DNA of 64,000 nucleotides from Odobenus rosmarus divergens (taxonomy: Eukaryota; Chordata; Mammalia; Carnivora; Odobenidae): the NCBI RefSeq assembly GCF_000321225.1, contig NW_004450461.1, forward strand, positions 124,001-188,000, in the 5' to 3' direction. The position numbers and the translations under genes were made by a program. Below the pieces are notes generated by a model. That model ran no database searches. It was given only the letters and a program-made list of their open reading frames with translations, and was not told the DNA's origin. Within the stretch, counting starts at the first letter, position 1; each line of letters begins with the position of its first letter. Below are positions 11,460 to 23,505 of this stretch, piece by piece.

Positions 11460-12689
11460 GTACATTTTATTTTTTTAAAAGAGATACCACATTACTTACG
11501 AGACTGTATTTATGTGCACGTGCGGACATATTCACATTAAAAGGATCCTAAAGAAAATATCCTCCAAATTATTCACTGCCTTCAAAATAACTCTAGCATG
11601 AGGAATGTAACCATCTTGGGAGAAAAATGGGTGAATAATAAATACAGTTGTAACACAAATTATGTACTTCTTTCACTTTGATTCTCCGACTGAGAACATC
11701 AACTTAAAATGTGATAAAATAAAATTGCCGACTTTTCTCTGAAGCCAGGCTTATGTAATTTCCATGTCAATATCTTTCAAGCCTGGTGTTCCCAGGAATA
11801 GCTTTCATTAGAATAACACAGTAAAAGCTGGGAGGAAAGCTGAGCTGCCATTCAGTGTAAAATGTACCTTATGAGCTGGCTTCCGTAATTGTTACTCACA
11901 CATTACATGAGACAAGATGCAGGTTCATGAAGTGATTGGGAAAATGAAATAAAAAGAACAAAGAAGAATAAATCTGTCAAATATTTTTTGGCTTTATTGC
12001 TTAATTTATCCTCTTAGAAAAAGATGGTGTAGAACACTTTTTATTACCTCACATAGACAGTTTTAAGGATTAAAAACAAAAATTAACTACTGGAGATTTC
12101 TAATGGAGCCATTAACATTCTTAATCAGTGCTATTTTCAATAAAAAATATTATAAAGAGATATGAGAAGGTTTGCCAGATGTTATGCTTTTTATTATCAA
12201 TTTCTATTTTCCCAAATACATAAAGATAGAAAATAGATTTGATCAAAATTAAAATAATATGTAATACCTGGCATTATTATAGTTACTTTCATTTCTATTA
12301 CTCAAAAACCCCTTTTATATATATTACATGCCTAGGATATAGGTGAATCACTGCTATGATTGTAGTTAAAAGAACTGAGAAATAAAGAATGAAAAGTAAA
12401 CCATTCAGTAACAGTGATATGATAGGATCAGAAGTTCTGTAACTAAAATATATATTAAATTCTTTAAAAAGTATCTGCCACAGTGCTTTTAAGTGCTTGA
12501 AAAAAAAATTCCACATCTTTCTTATTATTTTATTAGGAACCAACAAATCATTTTGGACTTTTCTACTAAAAATAAAAATTTATATAAACAATATTCAGTA
12601 AACAACTCTAATAACTGACCTCCTTAATTCTCTAATACTCAATAAAATCTATGGGATCATGCTAATATTTTCTTAGTGATGGTTTTGGT
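11460..12689. other. AT-rich DNA without recognised feature
   Basis: No repeat or gene is recognised. Only short random reading frames occur. Confidence 0.55.
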
Positions 12690-12965
12690 TGAATATCACT
12701 GCATATAAACCAACCCCTAAACAGTGGGTTCTATGGGGTAACTGGGCTTAGCTTCATGGTTCTTTCCTGGTGTTTTTAATGAGATTGCCATTTGATACCA
12801 GCTAAAGGTACACTCATCTGAAGGTTCTACAGGACTAGATGTCCAAGAGAATTCACACACAATTCATTATAAATTGGTGTTAGCTCAGGCTCTGAGCTTG
12901 GCTGTCAATGTCTATAGGATTACTCTTCCACTTGGGCTTCTTATAAATGATGGATGGGTTTCAAT
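12690..12965 (+). mobile_element. Unclassified ancient interspersed repeat
   Basis: The order ATAAACCAACCCCTAAACAG, then GGGCTTAGCTTCATGGTTC, then CTTCCACTTGGGCTTCTTAT resembles a common old mammalian repeat of DNA-transposon or MaLR type. I cannot name the family. Confidence 0.4.
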
Positions 12966-13700
12966 AGGAATGTATTGAGAGAGAATTGCCAAAAAGTGAG
13001 CATTTATGTACTAAAAAGAAAACTTAGGATGGTGTTCTAATAAATATCAATATTTTTTAAAATGGGCACAAAAAAAGAGTCTGAGAAAGAGAAGTAAACC
13101 AGAAGTATAGGAAGAAAACAAGAACATTATTTTGTCATGGAAAAAGAACTTTGATAAATGTTATTGAGAGGTCAAATAAGCATTATATTCCACGTCTAGT
13201 GCTTAGCAAGAGGCAGATTGTGAAAGCAGACTTGTGAAAGCAATCGGATCATATACACAAGAGTGAGAAATAAATGGTAAAGTGTATAAAGGTATAGATG
13301 ACTAAAATAGAGGAGAGGGATAAGAAAGCAATGAGAGAGGAAGTACGCTAAAGAATTCCATCTTTTTTTTGTTTCATTTTATTTGTAGATTCTGTTTTGT
13401 TTCAAGAAAGAAGGAGCATGCTTGTAATACTAAAAGTAAACTAATAAATAGAAATGTTGAGGACACAAAAGAAAAAATATTATGATTTAAAATATCTTAA
13501 AATCCTCCTAATAGTTTTCACATTATGCTGTGAAAACATTGTTATGATAGTGATTGCAAGGAATTTTTGTTCAGGAACCATCAGTTCAACACAGTTGTTG
13601 AACTCTATATTCTTTAGGTTACAAGAAGAAATTCCCCATTTTATATATTTTTCCCTTTCACTTTTGGCTCAAATATAATTTTCCTTAAGAAATTTTTCCT
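12966..13700. other. AT-rich DNA without recognised feature
   Basis: No recognisable element. The 74-codon open frame at 13454-13678 shows no motif. Confidence 0.55.
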
Positions 13701-13882
13701 GGGGCGCCTGGGTGGCTCAGTCGTTAAGAATCTGCCTTTGGCTCAGGTCATGATCCCAGGAGCCCTGCATCAGACTCCCTGCTCAGCAGAAGCCTGCTTC
13801 TCCCTCTCCCACTCCCCCTGCTTGTGTTCCCTCTCTCACTGTGTCTCTCTCTGTCAAATAAATAAATAAAATCTTTAAAAAA
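13701..13882 (+). mobile_element. CAN-SINE, younger subfamily
   Basis: Head GGGCGCCTGGGTGGCTCAG with the CAGTCGTTAAG variant, tail CTGTCAAATAAATAAATAAA and poly-A. An internal deletion removes part of the region after GATCCCAGG. The flanking AAATTTTTCCT and AAATTTTTTTTTCCT are a plausible but T-run-blurred target-site duplication. Confidence 0.95.
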
Positions 13883-14121
13883 TTTTTTTTCCTGATGTTT
13901 ATTTATTTGTCCTATTTTAAACATATACACATTCTCAGTTTTTTTGAAAGATTTTATTAGAAATAAAGGAAATATTTGGGGAGAAAAGCAGAATCTTATA
14001 AATTACATCAAAGCAATATATACAACTAAATTTCCTGAATGACACAGATATTGTACATCATGAAATACCATTTAGTTTATTAAAATAAATATAAAGAGTA
14101 GTAGTAAGATATATTCCATGT

Positions 14122-14282
14122 TGGGGCACCTGGGTAGCTCAGTCAAGCAAACATGATCTCACAGTCATCCAACCCTGCATGGGACCCCACACTCAGCATG
14201 GAGTCTGCTTCAGTTTTTTTCTCCCTTTCCCTCCCATACACTCTCACTCTCTCTCAAATAAATAAATAAAATCTTAAAAAAA
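14122..14282 (+). mobile_element. CAN-SINE, diverged and internally deleted
   Basis: TTGGGGCACCTGGGTAGCTC opens a SINE that has lost much of its head and ends in CTCAAATAAATAAATAAAAT. The likely target-site duplication AAGATATATTC (about 14107) / AAGATGTATTC (about 14281) has one mismatch. Confidence 0.9.
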
Positions 14283-14491
14283 GATGTATTCTCTGTCAAA
14301 GATATAAAAAATCAATAATTTATAATATTAAATAATAATTAGCTTACATGACTTATTTTAAGACTATGTATGAACATGAACCAAAGCGAAACTTTTTATT
14401 TTGCTTATGCTGTTGAGATACATGATGTTGGATGGTTTCCATTGATTAGCCTAAAGATAATCACTAATATTTATATAAATTTCCACTGACT

Positions 14492-14688
14492 TTTTTTTTT
14501 TAAAGATTTTATTTATTTATTTGAGAGAGAGAGAATGAAAGACAGATAGGACGAGGGGGAAGAGGGTCAGAGAGAGAAGCAGACTCCCCGCTGAGCAGGG
14601 AGCCCGACGTGGGACTCGATCCCGGGACTCCAGGATCATGACCTGAGCCGAAGGCAGTCGCTTAACCAACTGAGCCACCCAGGCGCCC
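14492..14688 (-). mobile_element. CAN-SINE, antisense
   Basis: Poly-T, AAAGATTTTATTTATTTATT, GA-rich block and reversed head ending CTGAGCCACCCAGGCGCCC. It is flanked by a perfect 10-bp duplication, TCCACTGACT, at 14482-14491 and 14689-14698. Confidence 0.96.
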
Positions 14689-14698
14689 TCCACTGACT

Positions 14699-16169
14699 CT
14701 TAATAGAGGCAGGCAATAGGCACATTTTCATTAATCAAACAAAAGTAAATTATCTATGAATTGGGAATCCACTATAGAATGAGGACATTAGAATCAATGA
14801 ATTCTTAATGAGTTTATGAGTTGAACATTTTATATTACCTCTTATTGCATTTCTAAAGCCACTGTCAGTAGATCACAAATACTTTGCCTATATTATTTCC
14901 CTAGACTGAAGGATTGTGATTTCAGTGACCTTCTTCCAAGGATGTGTTAACAAGATTGATTTAGAGATCTGTCTCACAGAGCTATAAAGCTTTTGTCAAA
15001 ATGTATTCATGATTATGAATAGTTTATTAATATAAGTATTTCAAATCAAAGTAGAGAGTTCACATTTTCTCATTTTAATACTACACTGTAGAATAAGTAA
15101 TTAGTAATTATTGGATCACCTATGTCATAGTTTATTTTATTTTAATTGTACCAAGAAGAATTAGTACATTTAAAAAAATGGTATAAGCTTAAACTGCATA
15201 AGCATTAATTATATTGGTGAAACAAATGTGATAATAAATACATTTCAATTTCTGTTATAATGCTATTCTACTGCTGAATAATAGAATAAAAGAATGTATG
15301 AAGATAATTAATATCAGTTTCATATTTCTTGTAAACATTATTTATGTCAAGATCTGGATCATTTATATTATATTGGTAAATAGATGTACACATATAATCT
15401 ATAAAATATCTGAAAATAAATACATACACATTTATGTTTTTTTCTTATGTTGCTTATAGATTTCTGCCAAAATTTAATAATAGAAAACTATTTACAAAAG
15501 TATTTTCTTTTTTCTCTTATATTTATTCCCCCAAATAGCCTTCTCACCCTGTGACTAATTATGTCATACCTTTTGGATCTTTGCATAATTTATTGTGCAT
15601 TTTTCTTAGTTTTTCTTTCTTTCTTTCTGTTACAAATAGTTCACAAAGTTATATTTTTTACCCAAAAGTCTTATAAATACCATCATTCTCCTTAATTCTC
15701 TGATATCCCTTTGATGATATATTATGGCAATACATCAGAAGGTTGCTATTGCAATACTATTATATTATTGTAATACATCAAAAAACACCAATATTTTAAT
15801 ATTACAGTACATTAATTAATCATAAGTGTAATTCCAGTAGATCCATAATAATGGCTTTACATTTTTTAAGTGTTCTATTAAAATTGAAGCAATAGAAATA
15901 ATTTGAAATGTGGACAAAATAAAAACTAGCTACATATGCTACTGTATTAGCAATAAATTATACATTTACCTTCATATCTCAATAAAATGAGATTTTTGAG
16001 GTGGAGTTTAATCATGTATGTTGAGGTGAGTGAAATTTCATAAATTAAGGAATGTGACTCTTCCTTGGACTAATTACCCATTTTATAAATAATACCTACA
16101 ATCAAAGGAAATATTGAAGAAAGATACTGATAGCTACTATTTTACTAATTAATCTACTCTTGCTATTAC
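14699..16169. other. AT-rich DNA without recognised feature
   Basis: This is very AT-rich DNA with a (TTTC)4 run near 15614-15630. No repeat family or gene is recognised. Confidence 0.55.
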
Positions 16170-16182
16170 AAACTATCTTCAT

Positions 16183-16379
16183 TTTTTTTTTAAAGTTTTT
16201 ATTTATTTATTTGAGAGAGAGAGAATGAGAGACAGCACGAGAGGGAAGAAGGTCAGAGGGAGAAGCAGACCCCCCCCCCCGCTGAGCAGGGAGCCTGATG
16301 CGGGACTCGATCCCAGGACTCCAGGACCATGACCTGAGCCGAAGGCAGTTGCTCAACCAACTGAGCCACCCAGGCGACC
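16183..16379 (-). mobile_element. CAN-SINE, antisense, first of a three-SINE pile-up
   Basis: This is a complete reversed SINE with a 12-14 nt C-run in its CT/GA block (about 16270-16282). It follows the target AAACTATCTTCAT (16170-16182) and is followed by a second copy of that target (CTATCTTCAT from 16380). Confidence 0.95.
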
Positions 16380-16390
16380 CTATCTTCATT

Positions 16391-16810
16391 TTTTTTTTAA
16401 AGACTTTATTTACAGGGCGCCTAGGTGGCTCAGTCGGTTAGGCATCTGCCTTTGGCTCAGGTCCTGATCTGTGGGATTGAGCCCCATGTCCAGGCTCTCT
16501 GCTCAGTGGGTAGTCTGCTTCTTCCTCTCCCTCTGTGATCTCTCTCTAATGTGCTCTCTTGCAATTATAATTATATAATCACGATTATAATTATAAAATA
16601 AAGTTATTATTTATTTTATAAATAATTTTATTTAATTAGAGAGAGAGAGCAAGCCAGGGGAGGGGCAGAGAGAGAGGGAGAGAGAGAATCTCAAGCAGAT
16701 TGTGTTGAGCATGGAGCCTGATGCTGGGATTGATCTCATGGCCCTGAGATCATGACCTAAGCCAAAATCAAGAGTCTGATGCTTAACCAACTGCACCACC
16801 CAGGCGCCCC
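16391..16810 (-). mobile_element. Older CAN-SINE, antisense, split by another SINE
   Basis: The tail part (poly-T and AAAGACTTTATTTA) lies at 16391-16414 and the body resumes at about 16601-16810, ending CACCCAGGCGCCCC. It carries the older AAAATCAAGAGTCTGATGC variant. The right-hand target copy AAACTATCTTCAT starts at 16811. The interruption is the plus-strand SINE at 16415-16600. Confidence 0.88.
16415..16600 (+). mobile_element. CAN-SINE inserted into the older SINE
   Basis: Head GGGCGCCTAGGTGGCTCAGT with a degraded CT-rich tail. The end (16561-16620) is an unusual AT-rich partly palindromic stretch (ATAATCACGATTAT and flanks) in place of the usual AAATAAA tail. Confidence 0.88.
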
Positions 16811-17344
16811 AAACTATCTTCATTTTTTTGTGCAGTTTTCTTGACACATTGTCAGTAGGAGCAAAATATAAAATTATATTGATGTAATTGCATGTATAAC
16901 CTCAATTTCAACATTCATTTATTTGTGTTCTTTATTTGTATGGATGTGATTTAAATTAATAATTTGAAGGATGAGGACAAGTTGTAAGTTGATGTGTAGT
17001 GATATAAAGTGTAAAATTTATGGAAATAAAATTGGATAATGGAAATAATTATGGATAATTTGATCCCAGAAAACAAACTGGACCCTTGCAACCATACCAT
17101 GATGGAATTTAACAAAAAGTGGTAAGTGATTATATTTGTCAGTCACTTATTATTATAACTGTTAGGATAGATTCTGAACTTTCCCAAGAGTAGCCTGAAA
17201 GTTTCTGATAGGGAAATCTAGAGAGCTATATGAATGTAAAGGAAGCATGATATTAAAATGTGATGAAATTAAAAATAAAAACATAAGTGATTTCAGTTTA
17301 GGTTTTAATTTAGCCTCTCTATTATTATGCATGCTAAATTTTTG

Positions 17345-17705
17345 CAGTACTGACCCCTGATAATTCATTCCTTCTTATTCCATGCTCTTAAAGCCTCTGG
17401 GCTTAGCATATGACTTGCTATAGCCAATAAAGCAAAAGTTAACATGAGCAGAAGTTTAAAACTGCTTAAGCATTGGGTTTATCCTCTCTTGATTCTTGGA
17501 TCTCTTCTGCTACCATGTGAACAAGTCTGGACTGATCTTGTAGAGGGTGGGGCCTCAGTGGTACCAACCACCTCAGCCATCACAGTTGAGAACTGAGATG
17601 TGAATTAGTCTATCCTAGACCATAGAACTGCAGCTAATCCAGTTCACCCAGATGAATTAACCAGTGAATCTACAGAATAGTGAGACATAATAAATTTTTA
17701 CTAAT
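17345..17705 (+). mobile_element. MLT1-like solo LTR (ERVL-MaLR)
   Basis: TTAGCATATGACTTGCTATA, CTGCTACCATGTGAACAAG, a GGGTGGGGCCTCAGTGG block and the terminal GTGAGACATAATAAATTTTT follow an MLT1-type LTR from its middle to near its 3' end. No internal retroviral genes accompany it. Confidence 0.6.
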
Positions 17706-18563
17706 TTAATCTAGAAGATTTAGAGTGGTATGTTATGAAGAAATTCAAGCTGATAATTTGGAAAGAAATACACAACATATATGTACTAATAATAACTTTG
17801 AATTATTTGAAAGCTTAATTGCAATGCATGTTTATTTTCTGATTTATGGTGATATAAAATTATCTGTAAATCTTCTTATAAAATAACTGATGCCTACAAC
17901 AGATAAAGTGTACCTTATTTAAAAGGCATGTTATTACATTTAAACATGATCAATGTCATTTTCTGCTATGTAATCAATTACAGAAGCAAACACTTAAATA
18001 AAACTACAGCAACATATACTATGTATTATAGGGATGGCATTGAAATAAAATGGTAAAGGGAGAGCTTTATAAGTTTCATGGTAATAGAAAAGAAAAGCAG
18101 GTATGAAACAACTGATGTACATTCAGATGTTCATTTTAATAATATATAAAATATGGGTAATAGAAAATACTACCAAGAACTGGATTAATGGCTTTAATGC
18201 AGAAAACTATACTAGAAGAGTAATGTGAAAGAAAATAGACTTTATGGTTGTATATATTTGCTGGAAAATACAAGAATGTAATAAAAGAATTGTACTAAAA
18301 GCTTTTGGGTGTTGAAAAAATAAGGACAAAAATACTTAAATTATAGACTCTACTAAATTCTACCCAAGAGATTGGCTAAGTACTTTTGCTTATCTAATTG
18401 CAGATTATAAAAATTGAAAATTAAAACAAAGTACAATATTGGGAAATTGCAACATTTTAACTTATTTTATGATGTTATATTTAAATATATTATCTGATAA
18501 TAACTTAAATGGCTTTAAAATAATTTTCTCCATTATGTATATATGGCTACAAAAATAAACAGT
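17706..18563. other. AT-rich DNA without recognised feature
   Basis: No recognised repeat or gene. Confidence 0.55.
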
Positions 18564-18760
18564 ATTTTTTTTAAAGATTTTATTTATTTATTTGACAGAG
18601 AGAGACACAGCAAGAGAGGGAACACAAGCAGGGGAATGGGAGAGGGAGAAGCAGGCTTCCTGCCAAGCAGGGAGCCCGACGCAGGGCTCAATCCCAGGAT
18701 CCTGGGATCATGACCTGAGCCGAAGGCAGATGCTTAAGGACTGAGCCACCCAGGCGCCCC
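18564..18760 (-). mobile_element. CAN-SINE, younger subfamily, antisense
   Basis: Poly-T, AAAGATTTTATTTATTTATT, a GACAGAGAGAGACACAGC block (the younger subfamily CT end) and a reversed head to CACCCAGGCGCCCC. I saw no clean target-site duplication. Confidence 0.95.
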
Positions 18761-18999
18761 ATCAATATGTTTTATATAACACTGTGTCATATGCTACTTT
18801 TGCCTTACAATGGTTATATGGAAAGTATTAAGTTCAACATCATCTTAATTTTATACAAAGGAACTGAGATTAAGAAAATCAAAATGATTAAAATAATGTC
18901 AAAACCAAAAATTTCTGGTTTGAAAGAACATATTTTCCCATGAGATCCAGTAATTTTCCAACATATTATATAAAGCTATGGGTTAAGAATATTTTTCTA

Positions 19000-19467
19000 G
19001 ATATGGTATACAGACACACACACACACACACACACAGGAATATTACTCAGAAATATTACTTATCAAAATGATGAAATCTTACCATTTACTTTGATGTGGA
19101 TGAAACTGGAGGGTATTATGCTGAGTGAAATAAGTCAATCAGAAAGACAATTATCATATGGTTTCACTCATATGTGGAATTTAAGAAACAAAACAGAGGA
19201 TCATAGGGGAAGGGAGAGAAAAATAAAATAAGACAAAATCAGAGAGGGAGACAAACCATAAGAGACTCTTAACTATAGGAAACTATAGGATGGTTGCTGG
19301 AGGGGAGGTGGGGGAATTGGGTAACAGGGTGATGAGCATTAAAGAGGGTACACGATACAATGAGCACTGGGTGTTATATGCAACTGATGAATTACCGAAC
19401 TCTACATCTGAAACTAATGATACACTATAAGTTAACTAATTGAAATTAAATAACATAAATTAAAAAT
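19000..19467 (+). mobile_element. Short 5'-truncated L1 (3' end only)
   Basis: This covers the last part of ORF2 (GATGAAACTGGAGGGTATTA) and a 3' UTR with GAGCACTGGGTGTTATATGC and ACTAATGATACACTATAAGT. It is flanked by a perfect 12-bp duplication, AATATTTTTCTA, at 18988-18999 and 19468-19479. Confidence 0.92.
19013..19037. repeat. (CA)n microsatellite
   Basis: About twelve CA units near the 5' end of the short L1, where L1 normally has a variable TA/CA stretch. Confidence 0.95.
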
Positions 19468-19479
19468 AATATTTTTCTA

Positions 19480-20346
19480 CATGTAATTCTAAGTGTCTAG
19501 ACTTTTTAATGGTACAAAATCATAAGATAGTTAGTATGAATCACCATGTTATCTTGTCACTTATAACATAAGAGAATGGAAAATAGAGCATAGTTCGATT
19601 CTATGATTGGAAAAATAAAATGAATCTTTGTTATAATATTGGGCTTATGAATAGGAAGAATATGCATTTTGATTTTTTAGGTTAGTAAGAAATCACCCAT
19701 AGAAATAAATAACTCTTTAACATCTATGTAATAAGATCAGAAAATCCTTCTATAACTGAAAATTTCGAGCACTATACTGGAGAAACAGGATATAATTTAT
19801 ATGATTTTTATAACAGATGAGGAAAATTATAGTCTAAGAGGATGATTTTCTCAAACCATGTCAACAGTATATTATAAGCTATAATATATAATATTGCTCT
19901 CCATGATACTCAATGCTCAGCATTATCATGACATCAAGGAAAAGTGGATATCCTAGTCTTTTCACCTTAAATTACTGCCTCTATATGTTCTAGGTTTATT
20001 TTGTCATTGCATTTTTAGTGGTGGTGTCAAGAGAGATATTGAGAAAATCCTGAAATAATTAAATGTACCATAATTCCAGGGGAACAATTTTATAGGTTTA
20101 AGTTTACATCATCAATGTAGGGATGTTATTTTCACTAAAAAAAAAAAAAATAGTGTAACTACACTATATAATACAATACACAGTTTGGAAGTTTAACACA
20201 TTTTCCCTAAAACTTAAGAGCAGGTAGTTTTCTATCTCTCTTAATGCTTACAGGAAGGGGAGATTTGGGATGAAGCAAAAAATTATTTATGTGGTCTGAA
20301 TTTAAAGATGTTATGTGATAGGATGCTCTGCTTTGTTGTGAAAAAA
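19480..20346. other. AT-rich DNA without recognised feature
   Basis: Nothing supportable was seen. The A-run at 20138-20151 is a simple homopolymer. Confidence 0.5.
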
Positions 20347-21225
20347 GAAAGACAAGGAGAGGACTTCTGGAGAAGATGGTAGAATAGGAGGACTCTAAGC
20401 TCACCTCCTCCCACAGATACAACTAGATAATAGCCACATCATTGTCAATGGCCAGAAAAACCACCTGAAGACTGACAAAACAAACTCTCCACACCTAAAT
20501 GTAGACAACAGGCCACATTGAAGAAGGTAGGAAGGGTGGAGTCAGTCAGGAGTTATAGGACTGGTGGACAGTCCACAAGAGGGAAGAACATCATGGGAAT
20601 GTAGAAAGGAGAGAAACAGGGTCTTGGCTCTGAAAACAAGAGGGGCTAAATTTTGCAAGTTCTTACAAACAACAGGGCTTAACACCTGTAATATTAAAAA
20701 TCAGCAGGCTCCTTGGAGAACCAGAGGAAACTGAGTCCCTACCCTTAGACCACACAACAAACAGCCCCTCAGACATTCAGCATAGAAGCAGAAAAACACC
20801 TGGGGTATACAGGAAGGAATTTATTTACTGATCTCAGAACACATACTGGAGGGGCAGGGATCATTGAGAAAACTCTCCAGGAACAAAGGAGTTGGTGGGC
20901 GCCATTTCCTTCTCCTGCTCCTGGCATAAGTATAGGGACACCTGCAGGAACCAGCATGGCACCACCTCTCACTATGGAACTTGCTAACAGCATGCCACAC
21001 CAATGTTTTCTGCTGAGGGTATGTCCCCTCCAGTCAGTCCTCAGCTCCAGGACCCCTCACACAGCAGACCCAGCAAAACTTGCTAACAACGTATGACTGG
21101 AATCTGGAGAAGGAAACAGAAATCCAGATCCAGGAGGCAGAGAAATCCCCCAGCAAAATCAACCCAAGGAAGTCTGCACTAAGACACATAGTAATTCAAT
21201 GGCAAAAAGTTAAAGTAAATTAAAA

Positions 21226-21417
21226 TGGCACCTGGGTGGCTCAGTCAATTAAGCATCCAACTCTTGATTTTGGCTCAGGTTATAATCTCAGGGTTGTGAG
21301 AACAAGCCCCTCCAACAGGCTTGATGTTGGGCATGGAAGCTGCTTAAGATTCTCTCTCTCCCTCTCCTGCTGCCCTTCCACCCTCCAAAAACAAACAAAC
21401 AAAAAAACACACACACC
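21226..21417 (+). mobile_element. CAN-SINE, older subfamily, inside L1
   Basis: GGCACCTGGGTGGCTCAGTC followed by the older AACTCTTGATTTTGGCTCAG variant, a GATTCTCTCTCTCCCTCTCC block and an AAAC-rich tail. It interrupts the L1 just before the region preceding ORF2. Confidence 0.93.
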
Positions 21418-23302
21418 TAAAACGGCAAAAAGTAGTGATAAAGAGAAAATTTTAAACGTAGCAAAAGAAAAGAAAACAGTTACATACAAGGGAAATCCCA
21501 TAAGGCTATCAGCAAATTTTTCAGCAGAAACTTTGCAGGCCAGAGGAGAGCGCCAAAAGATAGAAAGAAAAAAAACTGCAGCCAAGAATACTCTATCCAG
21601 TGACTATCATTCAGAATAGGAGAGCTAAAGATATTGCCAGACAAACAAAAGTTAAAGGAATTTGTCACCATTAAACCAGCCCTACAAGAAATATTAAAGG
21701 AACACTTTGAGTGGAAAGGAATGACCACAAGCAGGAGTAAAAAAAGTAGGAAGGACAAAAGCAGTAAAATTAAATCTATAAAAATCAGTCAAGGGATTAA
21801 CAAAATAAAAGGAAATAAAGTATGACAACATATTCCTAAAACATGGGGGCAGAGGAATAAAGACTGGGTCAAACTTAAACAACCCTCAACTTAATATAGA
21901 TAACTGTATACGTAAGATGTTATTACAAACTTAATGGTAACCACAAATCAAAAACCAATAATAGATATGGAAAAAATAAGAGAAAACATCCAAGTAAATA
22001 ACTAAAGAAAGGCAACAAACCATGAGAGAATAGGGCGAGGAAAGAAAGGAACAAAGAACTCCAAAAACAATCATAAAACAAGTAATAAAATTGCAATGAG
22101 TACATCCCTATCAATAATTACTTTGATATAAGTGGAGTAAGCACTCCAATCAAAAGACCTGGGGGCAGAAGAGATGAAAAAGCAAGACCCATTTGTATGC
22201 TGCCTATGAGAGATTCATTATAGCCCTAAAGACACTGCAGATTTAAAGTAAAGGGATGGAAAAGCATTTATCATGCAAAGGAAAGTGAAAAGAAAGTAAG
22301 GGTAGCAATACCTAACACTGGACAAAATAGACTTTAAAACAAAGATGGTAAAAAGAGACAAAATAGGAAACTACATAATAGTTTAAAGGGAACAATCCAA
22401 CAAGATACAGTAATTGTAAATATTTATGCACCCAACATGGGAGTACCCAAATACATAAAACAACGACAAAAATGAAGGAAGTAATTGATAGTTATACAAT
22501 AATAGGGAACTTTAACACCCCACTTACATCAATGGATAGATCAAACAGAAATCAACATGGAACCGTGGCTTTGAATAGCACACTGGACCAGATGGATCTA
22601 ACAGATATATCCAGAACATTCCATCCTAAAACAGCATACACATTCTTCTCAAGTGAACATGGAACATTCTCCAGATTTGATCATATCAGGCCACAAAACA
22701 AGTCTCAATGAATTAAAAAAAAAAAAACCAAAAGTCATAGCATCCATCTTTTCTGACCATAATGTTATGAAATTAGATCACCACAAAAAAAAATCTGGAA
22801 AGAATACAAATACATGTAGGCTTAATAAAACCTACTAAACAATGAATTGGTCAACCAAGATATCAAAGAGGAAATTTAAAAATACATGGAGACAAAGGAA
22901 AATAAAAAAAAACAAAGATCCAAAATCTTTGAGATGCAGCACAAGCCATTCTAATGGGAGAGTTTAAAGTCTACTTCAAGAAGCAAGAAAAATCTCAAAT
23001 AAATAACCTAACCTTACACCAAAAGGAGCTAGAAAACAAGGAATAAACAAAACCCAAAACCAATAAGGGGAAGGAAATAAACAAAGTACAAACAAAACAA
23101 AACCAATAGAACAGATCCATGAAACCAGGAGCTGGTCTTTGAAAAGATCAACAAAATATATAAACATTTAGCTAGACTCAGAAAAAAAAAAAGCAAGAGA
23201 GAGAGAGGGAGAAAATTAGATCTCAAATAAAAATCAGAAATGAAAGAGGAGAAATAACAACTGATACCACAGAAATACAAAGGATTTTAAGAGAATACTA
23301 TG

Positions 23303-23505
23303 GGGCTGCCAGGGTGGCTCAGTTGGTTAAGTGTCTGCCATCAGCTTGGGTCATGATCTCAGGGTCCCAGGATCAAGCTCCACATCAGGGTCCTCAGTGG
23401 GGAGTCTGCTTCTCCCTCTTCCTCTGCTCCTCCCCTCACACCCACTCATGCTGTCTCTCTCTCTTTCTTAAATAAATAAATAAATAAATAAATTTTTTTA
23501 AAAAA
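23303..23505 (+). mobile_element. CAN-SINE inside L1 ORF2
   Basis: Head GGCTGCCAGGGTGGCTCAGT, CT-rich block and an (AAAT)n tail. It is flanked by AGAATACTATG (23292-23302) and AGAATATTATG (23506-23516), 10/11 identical. Confidence 0.95.

Noticed and set aside
20769..21003. Overlapping minus-strand open frames in a GC-richer patch
   Set aside because: They are antisense to the L1 5' UTR. The composition reflects the UTR, not coding.
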